64,000 nucleotides of DNA from Rathayibacter sp. VKM Ac-2760. Its GTDB lineage: Bacteria; Actinomycetota; Actinomycetes; Actinomycetales; Microbacteriaceae. Positions 42,483 through 50,588 of the stretch are shown piece after piece. The notes under the pieces were generated by a model. It saw only the letters and a program-made list of their open reading frames with translations, was not told where the DNA came from and searched no databases. The translations under genes and the position numbers were made by a program. The number at the start of each line of letters is the position of its first letter. Within the stretch, counting starts at the first letter, position 1. The stretch lies in assembly GCF_009834185.1 (NCBI RefSeq), contig NZ_CP047173.1, forward strand, positions 3,968,001 through 4,032,000, written 5' to 3'.

Positions 42483-42953
42483 GTGGACGCGAAAACGAAG
42501 GCCCGCTCGGCCGGCCTCTACGCCTACGCCTACCGGCTCACGCTCTCGGAGTCGATGGCCGCCGCCGCTCTGCACCAGGCCGCGGTCACCCTCCGCTCGG
42601 GTTCGCCGCGGTTCGTCGACGAGCAGTCGGCCCTCGAGATCGCGCGGACGGAGATCGGCCGCCACAGCGTCGGACGGCAGGCCGCACTCCTCCCGGCGAC
42701 GGCGACGGTCGGACTCCGCGAGGACGACCTCGTCCGCACCGCCTTCCACCGGCGCCTGCACGGACTGGCCGCGCTCGAACGCCAGTGCTGGCTTCTGCGC
42801 CACACCGGCGGCCACGACGTCGAGGCGATCGCCGGCCTCCTCGACGTCACCGCCGAGCAGGTGCGCTCGGCCCTCAGCACTGCCGCCGCGGTCCTCGTCG
42901 CGGGCGAGCTCGCCGATGCCGGGGCGGAGGAGGCCGAGAGCACGGCCTTCTGA
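42483..42953 (+). CDS. Sigma-70 region 4-like helix-turn-helix protein
   Basis: A 156-residue protein. The C-terminal half resembles sigma region 4: LAALERQCWLLRHTGGHDVEAIAGLLDVTAEQVRSALSTAAAVL. The N-terminal half resembles a degenerate region 2 (GLYAYAYRLTLSESMAAAALHQAAVTL), with no clear -10-recognition helix. It may be a diverged ECF sigma factor or an accessory regulator. GTG start with GAGGAGAGAACC. Confidence 0.65.
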   Translation: MDAKTKARSAGLYAYAYRLTLSESMAAAALHQAAVTLRSGSPRFVDEQSALEIARTEIGRHSVGRQAALLPATATVGLREDDLVRTAFHRRLHGLAALERQCWLLRHTGGHDVEAIAGLLDVTAEQVRSALSTAAAVLVAGELADAGAEEAESTAF

Positions 42954-43085
42954 CCCGCGCTCCGCAGCGGCGGGCGCGGAAGGGGAGGAGCCCGAGGGAC
43001 GCCGGGTCCAGCCGGCGGCGCCCCTCAGGCGTCTGGGACCGCGCGGACGGCGCTCCCTCGGGAGGCGTCCGGGCGGAGGTTCGCG

Positions 43086-43349
43086 TCAGTCCAGGTAGTC
43101 GATGTCGTCCCAGGGCTCCTGCAGGTCGCCGGTGTCGCGCGCGTCGTCCGGGACCTGGACCTCCTCGAAGATCACCGGCACACCGGTCGAGATCAGCACG
43201 CTGACCTGGCGATTGCCGACCACGACGAAGTCGACGAGGCCGCCGCCGGCCTGGGTCGCGCGGGTCGCGGACTCCTTGAGATCGGCGACGTCCGTCCCCT
43301 GGGAGAGTCCGTAGGTCTTGCCCTCGATGGTGACGGTGGTTCGGATCAT
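43086..43349 (-). CDS. Hypothetical small protein
   Basis: An 87-residue protein: MIRTTVTIEGKTYGLSQGTDVADLKESATRATQAGGGLVDFVVVGN ... SVLISTGVPVIFEEVQVPDD, with an acidic tail. Strand-helix pattern suggests a ubiquitin-like beta-grasp shape. Similar small 'EGKTYxLxxGTDVxxLK' proteins are known to me only as hypothetical. Function unknown. Confidence 0.55.
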   Translation of the reverse strand: MIRTTVTIEGKTYGLSQGTDVADLKESATRATQAGGGLVDFVVVGNRQVSVLISTGVPVIFEEVQVPDDARDTGDLQEPWDDIDYLD

Positions 43350-43421
43350 CTCGCGCGTCTGCTCCTCGACTCGGTGCCCCCACAGTACGAATCGCGCGGA
43401 AGCGGTGACAGGCCTTGCGGT

Positions 43422-43449
43422 GGCGGCGGCGGACTGGCTAGCCGCCGCC
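43422..43449. promoter_or_regulatory. GC hairpin upstream of the PGTIDP-repeat gene
   Basis: GGCGGCGGC (43422-43430) pairs with GCCGCCGCC (43441-43449) around GGACTGGCTA. A second inverted CCCCCG/CGGGGG pair follows. Role unclear: the stretch between the two divergent small genes holds nothing else. Confidence 0.35.
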
Positions 43450-43563
43450 CGCACGCGCCCCCCGCTCCCGTCAACGGGGGTCCCGCGGAGCGGCCCGGAC
43501 CGTAGCGTGGCCGACGCACCATCCGCAGAACGCACACCCGCAGAACGCAACGAGGAGGATCAG

Positions 43564-43734
43564 ATGACCGACACGAGCACTCCCGACAACCCCGGCACCA
43601 CCGACCCCGGCACCATCGACCCGGGCACCATCGACCCGGGCACCATCGACCCGGGCACCGTCGACCCCGACCAGGTCGACCCCGACACCGCGACCGACCC
43701 CGAGGGCGACCCCGTCGAGAACCCCTCCGGCTGA
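43564..43734 (+). CDS. Short repeat peptide (PGTIDP repeats)
   Basis: A 56-residue acidic, Pro-rich peptide made mostly of five-residue repeats (GTIDP three times, then GTVDP), encoded by a 15-bp tandem repeat at about 43604-43670. The AGGAGGATCAG before the ATG is a strong ribosome site, which argues that it is translated. There is no signal peptide; the peptide is probably disordered. Such Asp/Pro/Thr tails occur in many Microbacteriaceae small proteins. Function unknown. Confidence 0.55.
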   Translation: MTDTSTPDNPGTTDPGTIDPGTIDPGTIDPGTVDPDQVDPDTATDPEGDPVENPSG

Positions 43735-43749
43735 CTCCGGCCGCCTCCT

Positions 43750-43812
43750 CCGCGAGATGCCACTTGTGACCGCCATCATCGGCGTGTCGCGTGCACAAGT
43801 GGCATCTCGCGG
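43750..43812. repeat. Perfect 19-bp inverted repeat between convergent genes
   Basis: CCGCGAGATGCCACTTGTG (43750-43768) and its exact complement CACAAGTGGCATCTCGCGG (43794-43812) flank a 25-bp spacer. It lies between the repeat-peptide gene and the GH53 gene, which converge on it. It may act as a bidirectional terminator, or be a copy of a dispersed hairpin element. Confidence 0.8.
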
Positions 43813-43818
43813 AAGGGG

Positions 43819-46269
43819 TCAGCGGCAGCGGGTCGCGGGGGACTCCACGGGGAGGGTCGCCGTGACCACGGCGCCGTCGATCGTCGCGCTCGCGGTGACC
43901 GAGAGGGACACCGCGGGGACGGCGCGGAGCGGGGTCGGGACCTTCAGCGCGGCCGTCGTGCCCGCGGCGAGCGCCGGCAGCGCAGCGCTGCCATAGGGCG
44001 TGCGGACCGAGAGGGCGACCCGCTCGGAGCCGCCGTTCTCGGCCTTCAGAGCGATCACGGCCCGGCCAGCGGCGCAGGTCACCTCCGCGCTGAGACGCAC
44101 CCGCAGGACGTTCTCGAGCGCGTCGATCGACGCGCTCAGTCCGCGCTCCGCGGCGTCGACGTCCTCCTGCGTCGCGGCCGATCCGGCGAGGACGACGGAC
44201 GCGACGGCCCGGCTCTCGTCGAGGCGGGCGAGCGACTCCGGAGTCCAGGCGGCGCGGTCGACCGCATCGGCCTCGGCGAGCGCCGCCTCGAGCGCGGCGG
44301 TGTCCGCGGCGGAGACGGCGGTGTCGGCGACGAGGCGGACGTCGTCGAAGACGCCCCACGCCCCTCCGGAGAGCGCGAAGTCGGCCGAGATGTCGACGAC
44401 GCCGTCCGCGCCGACCACGACCGGCACGGTCGTCGTCGCGAAGGAGCTCCACGTCGTGAACGGCAGCGGCGCGCTCGCCGTGCCCGCCGAGGTGGTGGCG
44501 CTCAGCGTGCGGACGTCGGTCGCGGGGCTGTTCGTGCCCTGCGTCGTTGCCTGCAGCGTGTACGAGCCGGCCGGCACTCCGGTGACGCTCTGGCGGACCG
44601 AGGCCGAGTAGGCGTCGGCGCTCCAGAAGGTGATCGCGTGCTCGCCCTCGGCGGCGTCGCCGGTCTGCGTGCGCGCGGCCGGGCCGGTGAGGGTCCAGGC
44701 CGAGCCGTCCGCGCTCTCGAAGCCGGGGTCGACCACGAGGTCAGGAGCCACGACGGTCACCGTCGCCACCACGTCGAGGCCGGTGGCGGTGCGGCCGGGG
44801 ATCGAGTACTCGCCGGGGCCGCGGATCCACGACACCGCGCCGCTCCAGGTCACCGCGGTGTCCTCGACGGAGCCGTCGTTCCAGCGCACGGCGACGGTCG
44901 CGGGCAGCTCGACCGGCTGGCCGTCGACGACGGTGAGCGCGACGGCGTCGATCCCGGTGACGGCGCGGGGAGCGGTCGCACCGGTGTCGACGTAGCGGAA
45001 GGTGCGGAGCGATTCGAGCGGGGTGCCGTCGGTCGCGAAGAGCGCCTGGTTGTCCCAGGCGGAGCCGCCGTACGCCTCGCCCACGTGCACCGGGTCGTAG
45101 GGGCCGGCGAAGCTGCTGGCCCAGCCGGAGCCGTCGCGCTCCCAGAGCATGCGGTTGTGCTCGACGCTGCTCGGCGGGCCGACCGGGAGCCAGGCCGGCT
45201 CCCAGGAGAAGACGCCGATCCCCGCCTCGCCGACGGCCGCGACCGCCGCGATGACGTCGCGGAGCGCGGTGGCCTGGCCCTGGACGCTGATCGGGTAGTC
45301 GTCGGTGACGGTCGCCGCGTCGATCACGTTCGGGTAGCCGTCGCCGTCCTCGAGGGTGTGCGCCCACGAGGTCTCGGCGACCATGACCTTCTTGCCGTAG
45401 GTGTCGGCGATGCCGCCCAGCACCGCGGTGAGGTTCTCGGGCGAGCCGTGCCAGAACGGGTAGTAGGAGCTGGCGAAGACGTCGTAGTCGACGCCGAACG
45501 CGTCGAGGCCGGCGGCGATCGCGGCGTAGCGGCCCGGCGTCTCCGGGTTGGTGAAGTGCACGGCGACCTGCGCGTCCGGCAGCACCTCGCGGACGGCGCT
45601 GCTGCCCGCGGAGAAGAGCCCGGCGAGCGTCGCGTCCATGTCGGTCGCGGCGCGGGTGTAGCCGGCCATGCCGTTGTTGGTCTCGTTGCCGATCTGGACC
45701 ATGTCGACGTCGACGCCGGCGTCCTCGAACGCCTGGAGCGACTCGGCGGTGTAGTCGTGCAGCGCCGTCGTGCGGGCCGCGTCGTCCAGACCGGCCCAGG
45801 CCTTGGGCGAGAGCTGGCGGCCGGGGTCGGCCCAGAAGTCGGAGTAGTGGAAGTCGACGAGCAGGCCGAGGCCCGCGGCGGTCGCCCGCTCGCCGATCTC
45901 GACGGCGCGCGCGACGTCGACGTCGCCGCCGCCGTAGCCGTTGCCCTCGGCGTCGAACGGGTCGTTCCAGACCCGGACGCGGACCGCGGTGACGCCCTCC
46001 TCGGCGAGGACGTCGAAGATGTCGGCGACGGCGCCGGTGGTGTCGCGGAAGACGACTCCGCTCTCCTCGAGCGACAGGACGCTCGAGACGTCGACGCCCT
46101 TGACGAAGTCGGGCGAGAGGTCGTCGACGCGATCGACGACGATGCCGGCGGCGACGGGGCCGGCGGGCTCCGCGGCGGAGGCGGTGGCCGCTCCCCCGAC
46201 GGTGCCGAGGACGGTGGCGACGGCGGCGATCGCGGCGAGGCCCGCGGTTCTGCGTCGGCGTGAGGGCAT
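43819..46269 (-). CDS. Secreted glycoside hydrolase family 53 endo-beta-1,4-galactanase
   Basis: An 816-residue secreted enzyme. The signal peptide runs to about residue 33 (ATASAA). The GH53 barrel (about 55-400) has the acid/base Glu196 in IGNETNNGM and nucleophile Glu299 in VMVAETSW. Then come an Ig-like domain (PVELPATVAVRWNDGSVEDTAVTW), a beta-sandwich carbohydrate-binding-like domain (DPGFESADGSAWTL), a FIVAR-like helical repeat (DVDAAERGLSASIDAL) and an Ig-type C-terminus. It should cut pectic arabinogalactan. AAGGAGAACCCC precedes the ATG. Confidence 0.9.
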   Translation of the reverse strand: MPSRRRRTAGLAAIAAVATVLGTVGGAATASAAEPAGPVAAGIVVDRVDDLSPDFVKGVDVSSVLSLEESGVVFRDTTGAVADIFDVLAEEGVTAVRVRVWNDPFDAEGNGYGGGDVDVARAVEIGERATAAGLGLLVDFHYSDFWADPGRQLSPKAWAGLDDAARTTALHDYTAESLQAFEDAGVDVDMVQIGNETNNGMAGYTRAATDMDATLAGLFSAGSSAVREVLPDAQVAVHFTNPETPGRYAAIAAGLDAFGVDYDVFASSYYPFWHGSPENLTAVLGGIADTYGKKVMVAETSWAHTLEDGDGYPNVIDAATVTDDYPISVQGQATALRDVIAAVAAVGEAGIGVFSWEPAWLPVGPPSSVEHNRMLWERDGSGWASSFAGPYDPVHVGEAYGGSAWDNQALFATDGTPLESLRTFRYVDTGATAPRAVTGIDAVALTVVDGQPVELPATVAVRWNDGSVEDTAVTWSGAVSWIRGPGEYSIPGRTATGLDVVATVTVVAPDLVVDPGFESADGSAWTLTGPAARTQTGDAAEGEHAITFWSADAYSASVRQSVTGVPAGSYTLQATTQGTNSPATDVRTLSATTSAGTASAPLPFTTWSSFATTTVPVVVGADGVVDISADFALSGGAWGVFDDVRLVADTAVSAADTAALEAALAEADAVDRAAWTPESLARLDESRAVASVVLAGSAATQEDVDAAERGLSASIDALENVLRVRLSAEVTCAAGRAVIALKAENGGSERVALSVRTPYGSAALPALAAGTTAALKVPTPLRAVPAVSLSVTASATIDGAVVTATLPVESPATRCR

Positions 46270-46292
46270 GGGGTTCTCCTTCGAACTGTGTG

Positions 46293-46300
46293 CGCTCCCA
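46293..46300 (-). promoter_or_regulatory. LacI-type half-operator next to GH53 promoter
   Basis: On the minus strand TGGGAGCGCACA matches nine bases of the CebR/CelR-type palindrome TGGGAGCGCTCCCA (known from cellulose-utilisation repressors). It lies just after a TTGACG-N17-CAGACT promoter-like pair. A second inverted half site, TGGGAGCG, is at 46374-46381 (+). Confidence 0.5.
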
Positions 46301-46481
46301 GTCTGCGGAGGGCCTTCGGAACCGTCAAGTCGGTCCAGCAGATCGACCTGCGTCAATTCACTGTGCTGGATACTGGGAGCGAGCACAGTCGACACCTTCG
46401 TGGGGCGGCATGGATCCCCTTGCCCCGCCGCGCTCCGGGTGGGAGCGTCGGTGCCGAGCCGCCGACGCAGAGGAGCGCACC

Positions 46482-47093
46482 GTGGGAACCCTCGAGATCG
46501 ATCTGTTCAGCACCGTCGACGGGGTGGCGCAGGCGCCCGGCGGCCCGGACGAGGACCCGTCCGACGGCTTCGCGTTCGGCGGTTGGCAGGCGCCGCTCGT
46601 CGACGAGACCGTCGGCGAGCAGGTCCTCGACGGGATGGCCGGCATGGACGCGCTGCTGCTCGGCCGCCGCACCTACGACCTCTTCGCGGGCTACTGGCCG
46701 CAGCAGCAGGGGCCGATCGCGGAGCTGTTCAACCGGATCCCGAAGTACGTCGCCTCCCGCGGCGCGCCCGCCCTCGACTGGGTGGGCTCGGTGCAGCTCG
46801 GCCCGGACCTGCCCGCCGCCGTCCGCGAGGTGCGCGAGCGCCACTCCGCGGTGCACGTCATCGGCAGCCTCGACCTCGTGCAGACGCTGCTCGCCGAGCA
46901 GCTCTTCGACCGGCTGACGCTGTGGCTGCACCCGATCCTGCTCGGCGCGGGCAAGCCGGTGTTCGCGGGAGGGGCGGTGCCGACGAACCTGCGGCTGGAG
47001 GAGCCCGCGGTCACCTCCCCGAGCGGAGTGGTGCGGCTGCGCTACGCCCGCGTCGACGGCGTGCCGGGCACCGGGCTGATGACGGCGGAGTGA
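46482..47093 (+). CDS. Dihydrofolate reductase-like / RibD C-terminal domain protein
   Basis: A 203-residue protein of the RibD_C/DHFR superfamily: start TLEIDLFSTVDGVAQAPGG, MDALLLGRRTYDLFAGYWP for cofactor binding, HVIGSLDLVQTLLAEQLFDRLTLWLHPILLGAGKPVF near the C-terminus. It should bind NADPH; substrate unknown, as for most stand-alone members. GTG start with GAGGAGC upstream. Confidence 0.83.
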   Translation: MGTLEIDLFSTVDGVAQAPGGPDEDPSDGFAFGGWQAPLVDETVGEQVLDGMAGMDALLLGRRTYDLFAGYWPQQQGPIAELFNRIPKYVASRGAPALDWVGSVQLGPDLPAAVREVRERHSAVHVIGSLDLVQTLLAEQLFDRLTLWLHPILLGAGKPVFAGGAVPTNLRLEEPAVTSPSGVVRLRYARVDGVPGTGLMTAE

Positions 47094-47118
47094 TCGGCGG
47101 GTCCGCCATACTGACGGC

Positions 47119-47825
47119 GTGCAGGACGAGGACGACGAGCGCCGCGATCTCGAGCGCGCGCTCTACGCCCGCCCGAGCGGCGACGACGCCGACGAGTCCC
47201 GGCGGCGAGAGGCCGCGCGACGGCTCCGGGCCGAGGCGCCGGACACCGCGACACCGGTCGCCACGCCCGCCCCCGCCGCCTCGGAGGCCGCAGCCCGCGG
47301 CCGCCGCTCCGCGCCCGCCCGCTCCCCCGCCACCGCGGCGTCCTCCTCGGTGCGGCGCTCCTGACCGGCGGCCTCCTCCTCGGCGCCGCCGTCGCCTCGG
47401 CCGTCTCCGCGGCGACGCCCGAGCCCGTCGCGACTCCGGCGTCCGCGACCCCCACCGCCCGCGCGATCGACCGCTTCGCCGCGATCGTCGAGGGCTGGGA
47501 GGTCACCACCGACATCCCCACCGGACTCGCCCTGCTCTCCGGCCCCGCCGAGGTCTACAGCCCCGCCTTCGAGACCACGCAGAACGACCGGCTGCTGCTC
47601 GCCGCCCCGAACGGCACCCGGATCTGCCTCGCCCTCGAGCGCCCCGACGGCTCGTTCGCCGCGGGCTGCACGGGCCTCGAGTCGTTCTTCGCCGGCGACG
47701 CGATCGACGTGGTCGGCACCGCCACCGGCGAGGACACCCCGGTCTACACCCGCGTCACCCTGCGCCCCGACGGCTCCATCGAGGGCGGCTTCCAGCTCGT
47801 GCAGACGGCGGACCCCGAGGCGTGA
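47119..47825 (+). pseudogene. Frameshifted membrane-anchored protein
   Basis: Two reading frames of one probable gene. Frame A, from GTG 47119, gives a charged N-terminus (EDDERRDLERALYARPSG...RREAARRLRAEAP) and stops at 47364. Frame B is open from about 47118 to 47825 but has no ATG, GTG or TTG start; it gives a basic stretch, a membrane span (VLLGAALLTGGLLLGAAVAS) and a beta-rich outer domain with one Cys pair (RICLALERPDGSFAAGCTG). Joining them needs a -1 shift near 47250-47340. Likely a one-base loss in GC-rich DNA (sequencing error or real). Confidence 0.65.
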
Positions 47826-47944
47826 GCGGCGGGCACCCTGTCGCGAGCGCTCGCCGACGGAGTGATTGCGCGCCACGCTGAGTGTTTTCATAGCAGTCGT
47901 ACTATTGTTGGTGATCACTTACTTTTCTGCGCGAGGAGGTGCGA

Positions 47945-48559
47945 ATGAGGCTGCAGCGGCCGCTCGGTGTCGTCACGCCGGGAGTCGACGGCGACGTCCT
48001 GACGGTCCTCGCGCGCGCCGACGACTGGTTCTCCGTCGGCGAGCTGCGCACCCGCATTGGAGCCCGATCGCTCGAGGGCATCCGGCGGACGCTCGCTCGC
48101 CTCGTCGACGAGGGGATCGTCACCGGCCAGACCGTCGGTCGGTCGACGATCTACCGACTCAACCGCTCCCACCTGGCCGCGGGCCCGATCATCGAGCTCG
48201 CGCGGCTCGGCGAGACGCTGCACGAACGCCTCGTCTCGACTCTCGAGAGCTGGGAGCAGCGGCCGAGCTACGCGGCTCTGTTCGGCTCGATGGCCCGCGG
48301 GGAGATGCGGGTGGACAGCGATCTCGACCTCTTCCTGCAGCAGCCCGACGCGCCGGACGACGCGTGGCACGAGCAGGTGTCGTCGCTCGTGCGCGACGCG
48401 CGGGCCTGGACCGGCAACGATCCGCGAGTCCTCGAGATGTCCGAGGGTGAGCTGCGCGACGCCGCCGCCGCCGAACCGGTGCTCCGCTCGATCGCCGACG
48501 AGGGGATCCCCCTGATCGGCTCCCCCGTCGCCTTCCGCCGGCTCGTGGGCGCGCGATGA
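47945..48559 (+). CDS. Winged-helix / MNT-type nucleotidyltransferase (antitoxin-like)
   Basis: A 204-residue protein. An N-terminal winged helix (about 25-72, VGELRTRIGARSLEGIRRTLARLVDEGIV) is joined to a minimal nucleotidyltransferase: GS motif LFGSMARGEMRVDSDLDLFL with Gly114-Ser115 and Asp126-x-Asp128. The gene overlaps the next gene by 4 bp, and the AGGAGG 5 bp before ATG 47945 fixes the start (a GTG at 47939 overlaps the ribosome site). In MntA-HepT systems such proteins AMPylate and silence the HEPN partner. Confidence 0.8.
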   Translation: MRLQRPLGVVTPGVDGDVLTVLARADDWFSVGELRTRIGARSLEGIRRTLARLVDEGIVTGQTVGRSTIYRLNRSHLAAGPIIELARLGETLHERLVSTLESWEQRPSYAALFGSMARGEMRVDSDLDLFLQQPDAPDDAWHEQVSSLVRDARAWTGNDPRVLEMSEGELRDAAAAEPVLRSIADEGIPLIGSPVAFRRLVGAR

Positions 48560-48942
48560 CCGCGGACCGCGACGCCGACCCGACCGTCGCCGTCGCCCGG
48601 CTCTCGAAGGCGGAGGAGTTCGCCGACACCGCGGCGCTCTTCGTCGGCCCCGACGGCGAGATCGACAGCACCGACGCCTTCACCACGATGGCGGTGCACG
48701 CAGGGATCGCCGCGAGCGACGTGATCTGCATCCGGCGCCTGGGACGCTACTCCCCCACCGGCTCGCACTCCGAGGCCGTGGCCCTGCTCCGCCGCGCCGA
48801 TCCGGACGCGGCGAAGCACCTGGAGCGGCTCCTCTCGCTGAAGACGAAAGGGGGCTACTCGGCGCGGGCGATCACGGCTGCCGAGGCTCAGAGCGCTCAG
48901 CGCGCGCATCGCGAGCTCCTCGCCCGCGCTCGACGCGCCTGA
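48556..48942 (+). CDS. HEPN-domain protein (SAV_6107-like, toxin-like)
   Basis: A 128-residue all-helical protein. It has the actinobacterial HEPN pattern: ADTAALFVGPDGEI, AFTTMAVHAGIAASDVICIRRLGRYSPTGSHSEAVALL with Arg64-x6-His71 as the likely RNase motif, and a final helix (AEAQSAQRAHRELLARARR). It starts within the stop of the MNT gene, so the pair is coupled. The layout resembles type VII toxin-antitoxin systems; toxicity is inferred. Confidence 0.75.
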   Translation: MTADRDADPTVAVARLSKAEEFADTAALFVGPDGEIDSTDAFTTMAVHAGIAASDVICIRRLGRYSPTGSHSEAVALLRRADPDAAKHLERLLSLKTKGGYSARAITAAEAQSAQRAHRELLARARRA

Positions 48943-49045
48943 CAGCCGGCCGATCCGACCTGTCAAGCCTGCGGGGGCGCTCAGAGAAACCGAGGGCGCG
49001 GGCGCCAGGATGCGGGGACACCGACCCGATCCGAGAGGCCCCGCC

Positions 49046-50479
49046 GTGCCCGCCAGCACCAGCACTCCGTCCGACAGCCCCGACGAGTACGACGTCGCCG
49101 TGATCGGCGCGGGGCCCGCAGGCACCGCCGCGGCCCTCCGCGCCGCCGAGCTGGGTGCGAGCGTGGTCGTGCTCGAGGCCGGCCGCGTCGGCGGCACCTG
49201 CGTCAACACCGGCTGCGTGCCCACGCGCGTGCTCGCGAAGACCGCGCGCATCGTCCGCGAGGCACGCACCGCGGGCGACTACGGCGTCGACGTCGGCACG
49301 CCCGTCGTCGACTGGGCCGCGACCGTCCGCCACGTGCACGCCCGGGTCGACAAGGTCCGCTCGATCAAGCGCGAGGCGCAGCGCTTCGAGGAGGCGGGCG
49401 TCGTGCTGCTCCACGAGGGCCGCGCGCGCTTCGCCGACGAGAGCACGCTCGTCCTCGACAGCGGCCGCCGGATCCGCGCCCGCTCGATCATGATCTGCGT
49501 CGGCGGCCACTCCCGCCGCCTGCCGATCCCCGGCGCCGAGCTCGCGACCGTGCCCGAGGACGTGCTGGCGCTGCCCGCGCTCCCCCGCCGGGTCGCGGTG
49601 ATCGGCGGCGGCAACACCGGCGCGCAGCTGGTCACGGTGTTCAACGCGTTCGGGTCGGAGGTGACGCTGCTCGACGTGGCGCCGCGCATCCTCACCACCT
49701 CGGACGCGAGCATCTCGGAGCACGTGGCCGGCGCCTTCGAGCGCCAGGGCGTGAGCGTGCACCTGGGCATCGAGACCATCGAGCGGCTGGAGCGCGCGGA
49801 GGACGGCTCGATCGACCTCACCTGGCGCGAGGGCGGCGACTCCCGCACCGAGGGCATGGACGCCGTGATCATGGCGACCGGCTGGCCCGCCGACGTCGAG
49901 GACCTGGGGCTCGAGAACGCGGGCATCGAGGTCGTCCGCTCGGCGATCCCGGCGGATCAGTACTTCCGCACCGTCGTGCCGCACGTCTTCGCGGTCGGCG
50001 ACGCGAACGGACGCGACATGCTCGTGCAGGCGGCGCAGTTCGAGGCGGAGGCGGCGGCCGAGAACGCGGTGCTGGGCGCGAACCGGCGCACTCCGCAGTT
50101 CCTGCTGCCGGCCGGTGGCTTCACCGACCCGGACTACGCGGGCGTCGGCTTCACCCAGGAGCAGGCGCGCGAGCGCGATCCGCAGTGCATCGTCGCGTCG
50201 GTGCCGTTCTCGAGCGTCGACCGCGCCGTGATCGACGACCGCGAGGGCGGATTCCTGACGCTGATCGCCGACCGCCGCCGCGAGCTGCTGCTCGGCGCGC
50301 ACGCCGTGGGCGAGAACGCGATCGAGGTGGTGCAGTCGGTGACGACGGCGATGGCGGCGGGAGTCGACGTCGCGACGCTCGCGAACGTGCGGTTCGCCTA
50401 CCCCACCTACAGCGCGGTGATCGGGATGGCGGCGCGGGCGCTGCTGGCCGAGCCGGCGCGGCCGGCCGAGCTGGACTGA
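49046..50479 (+). CDS. FAD-dependent pyridine nucleotide-disulfide oxidoreductase (MerA-like)
   Basis: A 477-residue flavoprotein: FAD motif VAVIGAGPAGTAAALRAAELG (from 18), redox pair Cys52-Cys57 in GGTCVNTGCVPT, NAD(P) motif VAVIGGGNTGAQLVTVF, ATGWPADVEDL and the FAD 'GD' motif FAVGDANGRDML. The C-terminal HPTxxE of lipoamide and glutathione reductases is YPTYSA (452-457), with His replaced by Tyr as in mercuric reductase. There is no NMerA domain and no C-terminal CC pair, so mercury reduction is not assured. GTG start with GAGAGG upstream. Confidence 0.82.
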   Translation: MPASTSTPSDSPDEYDVAVIGAGPAGTAAALRAAELGASVVVLEAGRVGGTCVNTGCVPTRVLAKTARIVREARTAGDYGVDVGTPVVDWAATVRHVHARVDKVRSIKREAQRFEEAGVVLLHEGRARFADESTLVLDSGRRIRARSIMICVGGHSRRLPIPGAELATVPEDVLALPALPRRVAVIGGGNTGAQLVTVFNAFGSEVTLLDVAPRILTTSDASISEHVAGAFERQGVSVHLGIETIERLERAEDGSIDLTWREGGDSRTEGMDAVIMATGWPADVEDLGLENAGIEVVRSAIPADQYFRTVVPHVFAVGDANGRDMLVQAAQFEAEAAAENAVLGANRRTPQFLLPAGGFTDPDYAGVGFTQEQARERDPQCIVASVPFSSVDRAVIDDREGGFLTLIADRRRELLLGAHAVGENAIEVVQSVTTAMAAGVDVATLANVRFAYPTYSAVIGMAARALLAEPARPAELD

Positions 50480-50588
50480 GCGCGGCTACCCGATCGCGGG
50501 CCGGGGCGCCAGCCCTCCCCGCGGATCGCGAGGGCTCCGAATGATGGAGAGCGGGCACTTCCGCCCGCCGCCCCCGAGAGGAACCACC

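Noticed and set aside
43086..43349. Anti-sigma partner of the 42483 protein
   Set aside because: Opposite orientation, no helical anti-sigma pattern; left as hypothetical.
47163..47918. Minus-strand 251-codon open frame
   Set aside because: Composition typical of an antisense shadow; the plus-strand frames, despite the shift, give a believable membrane protein.
49046..50479. Definite mercuric reductase and mercury resistance operon
   Set aside because: No merR, merT or merB nearby, no NMerA domain and no C-terminal Cys pair.
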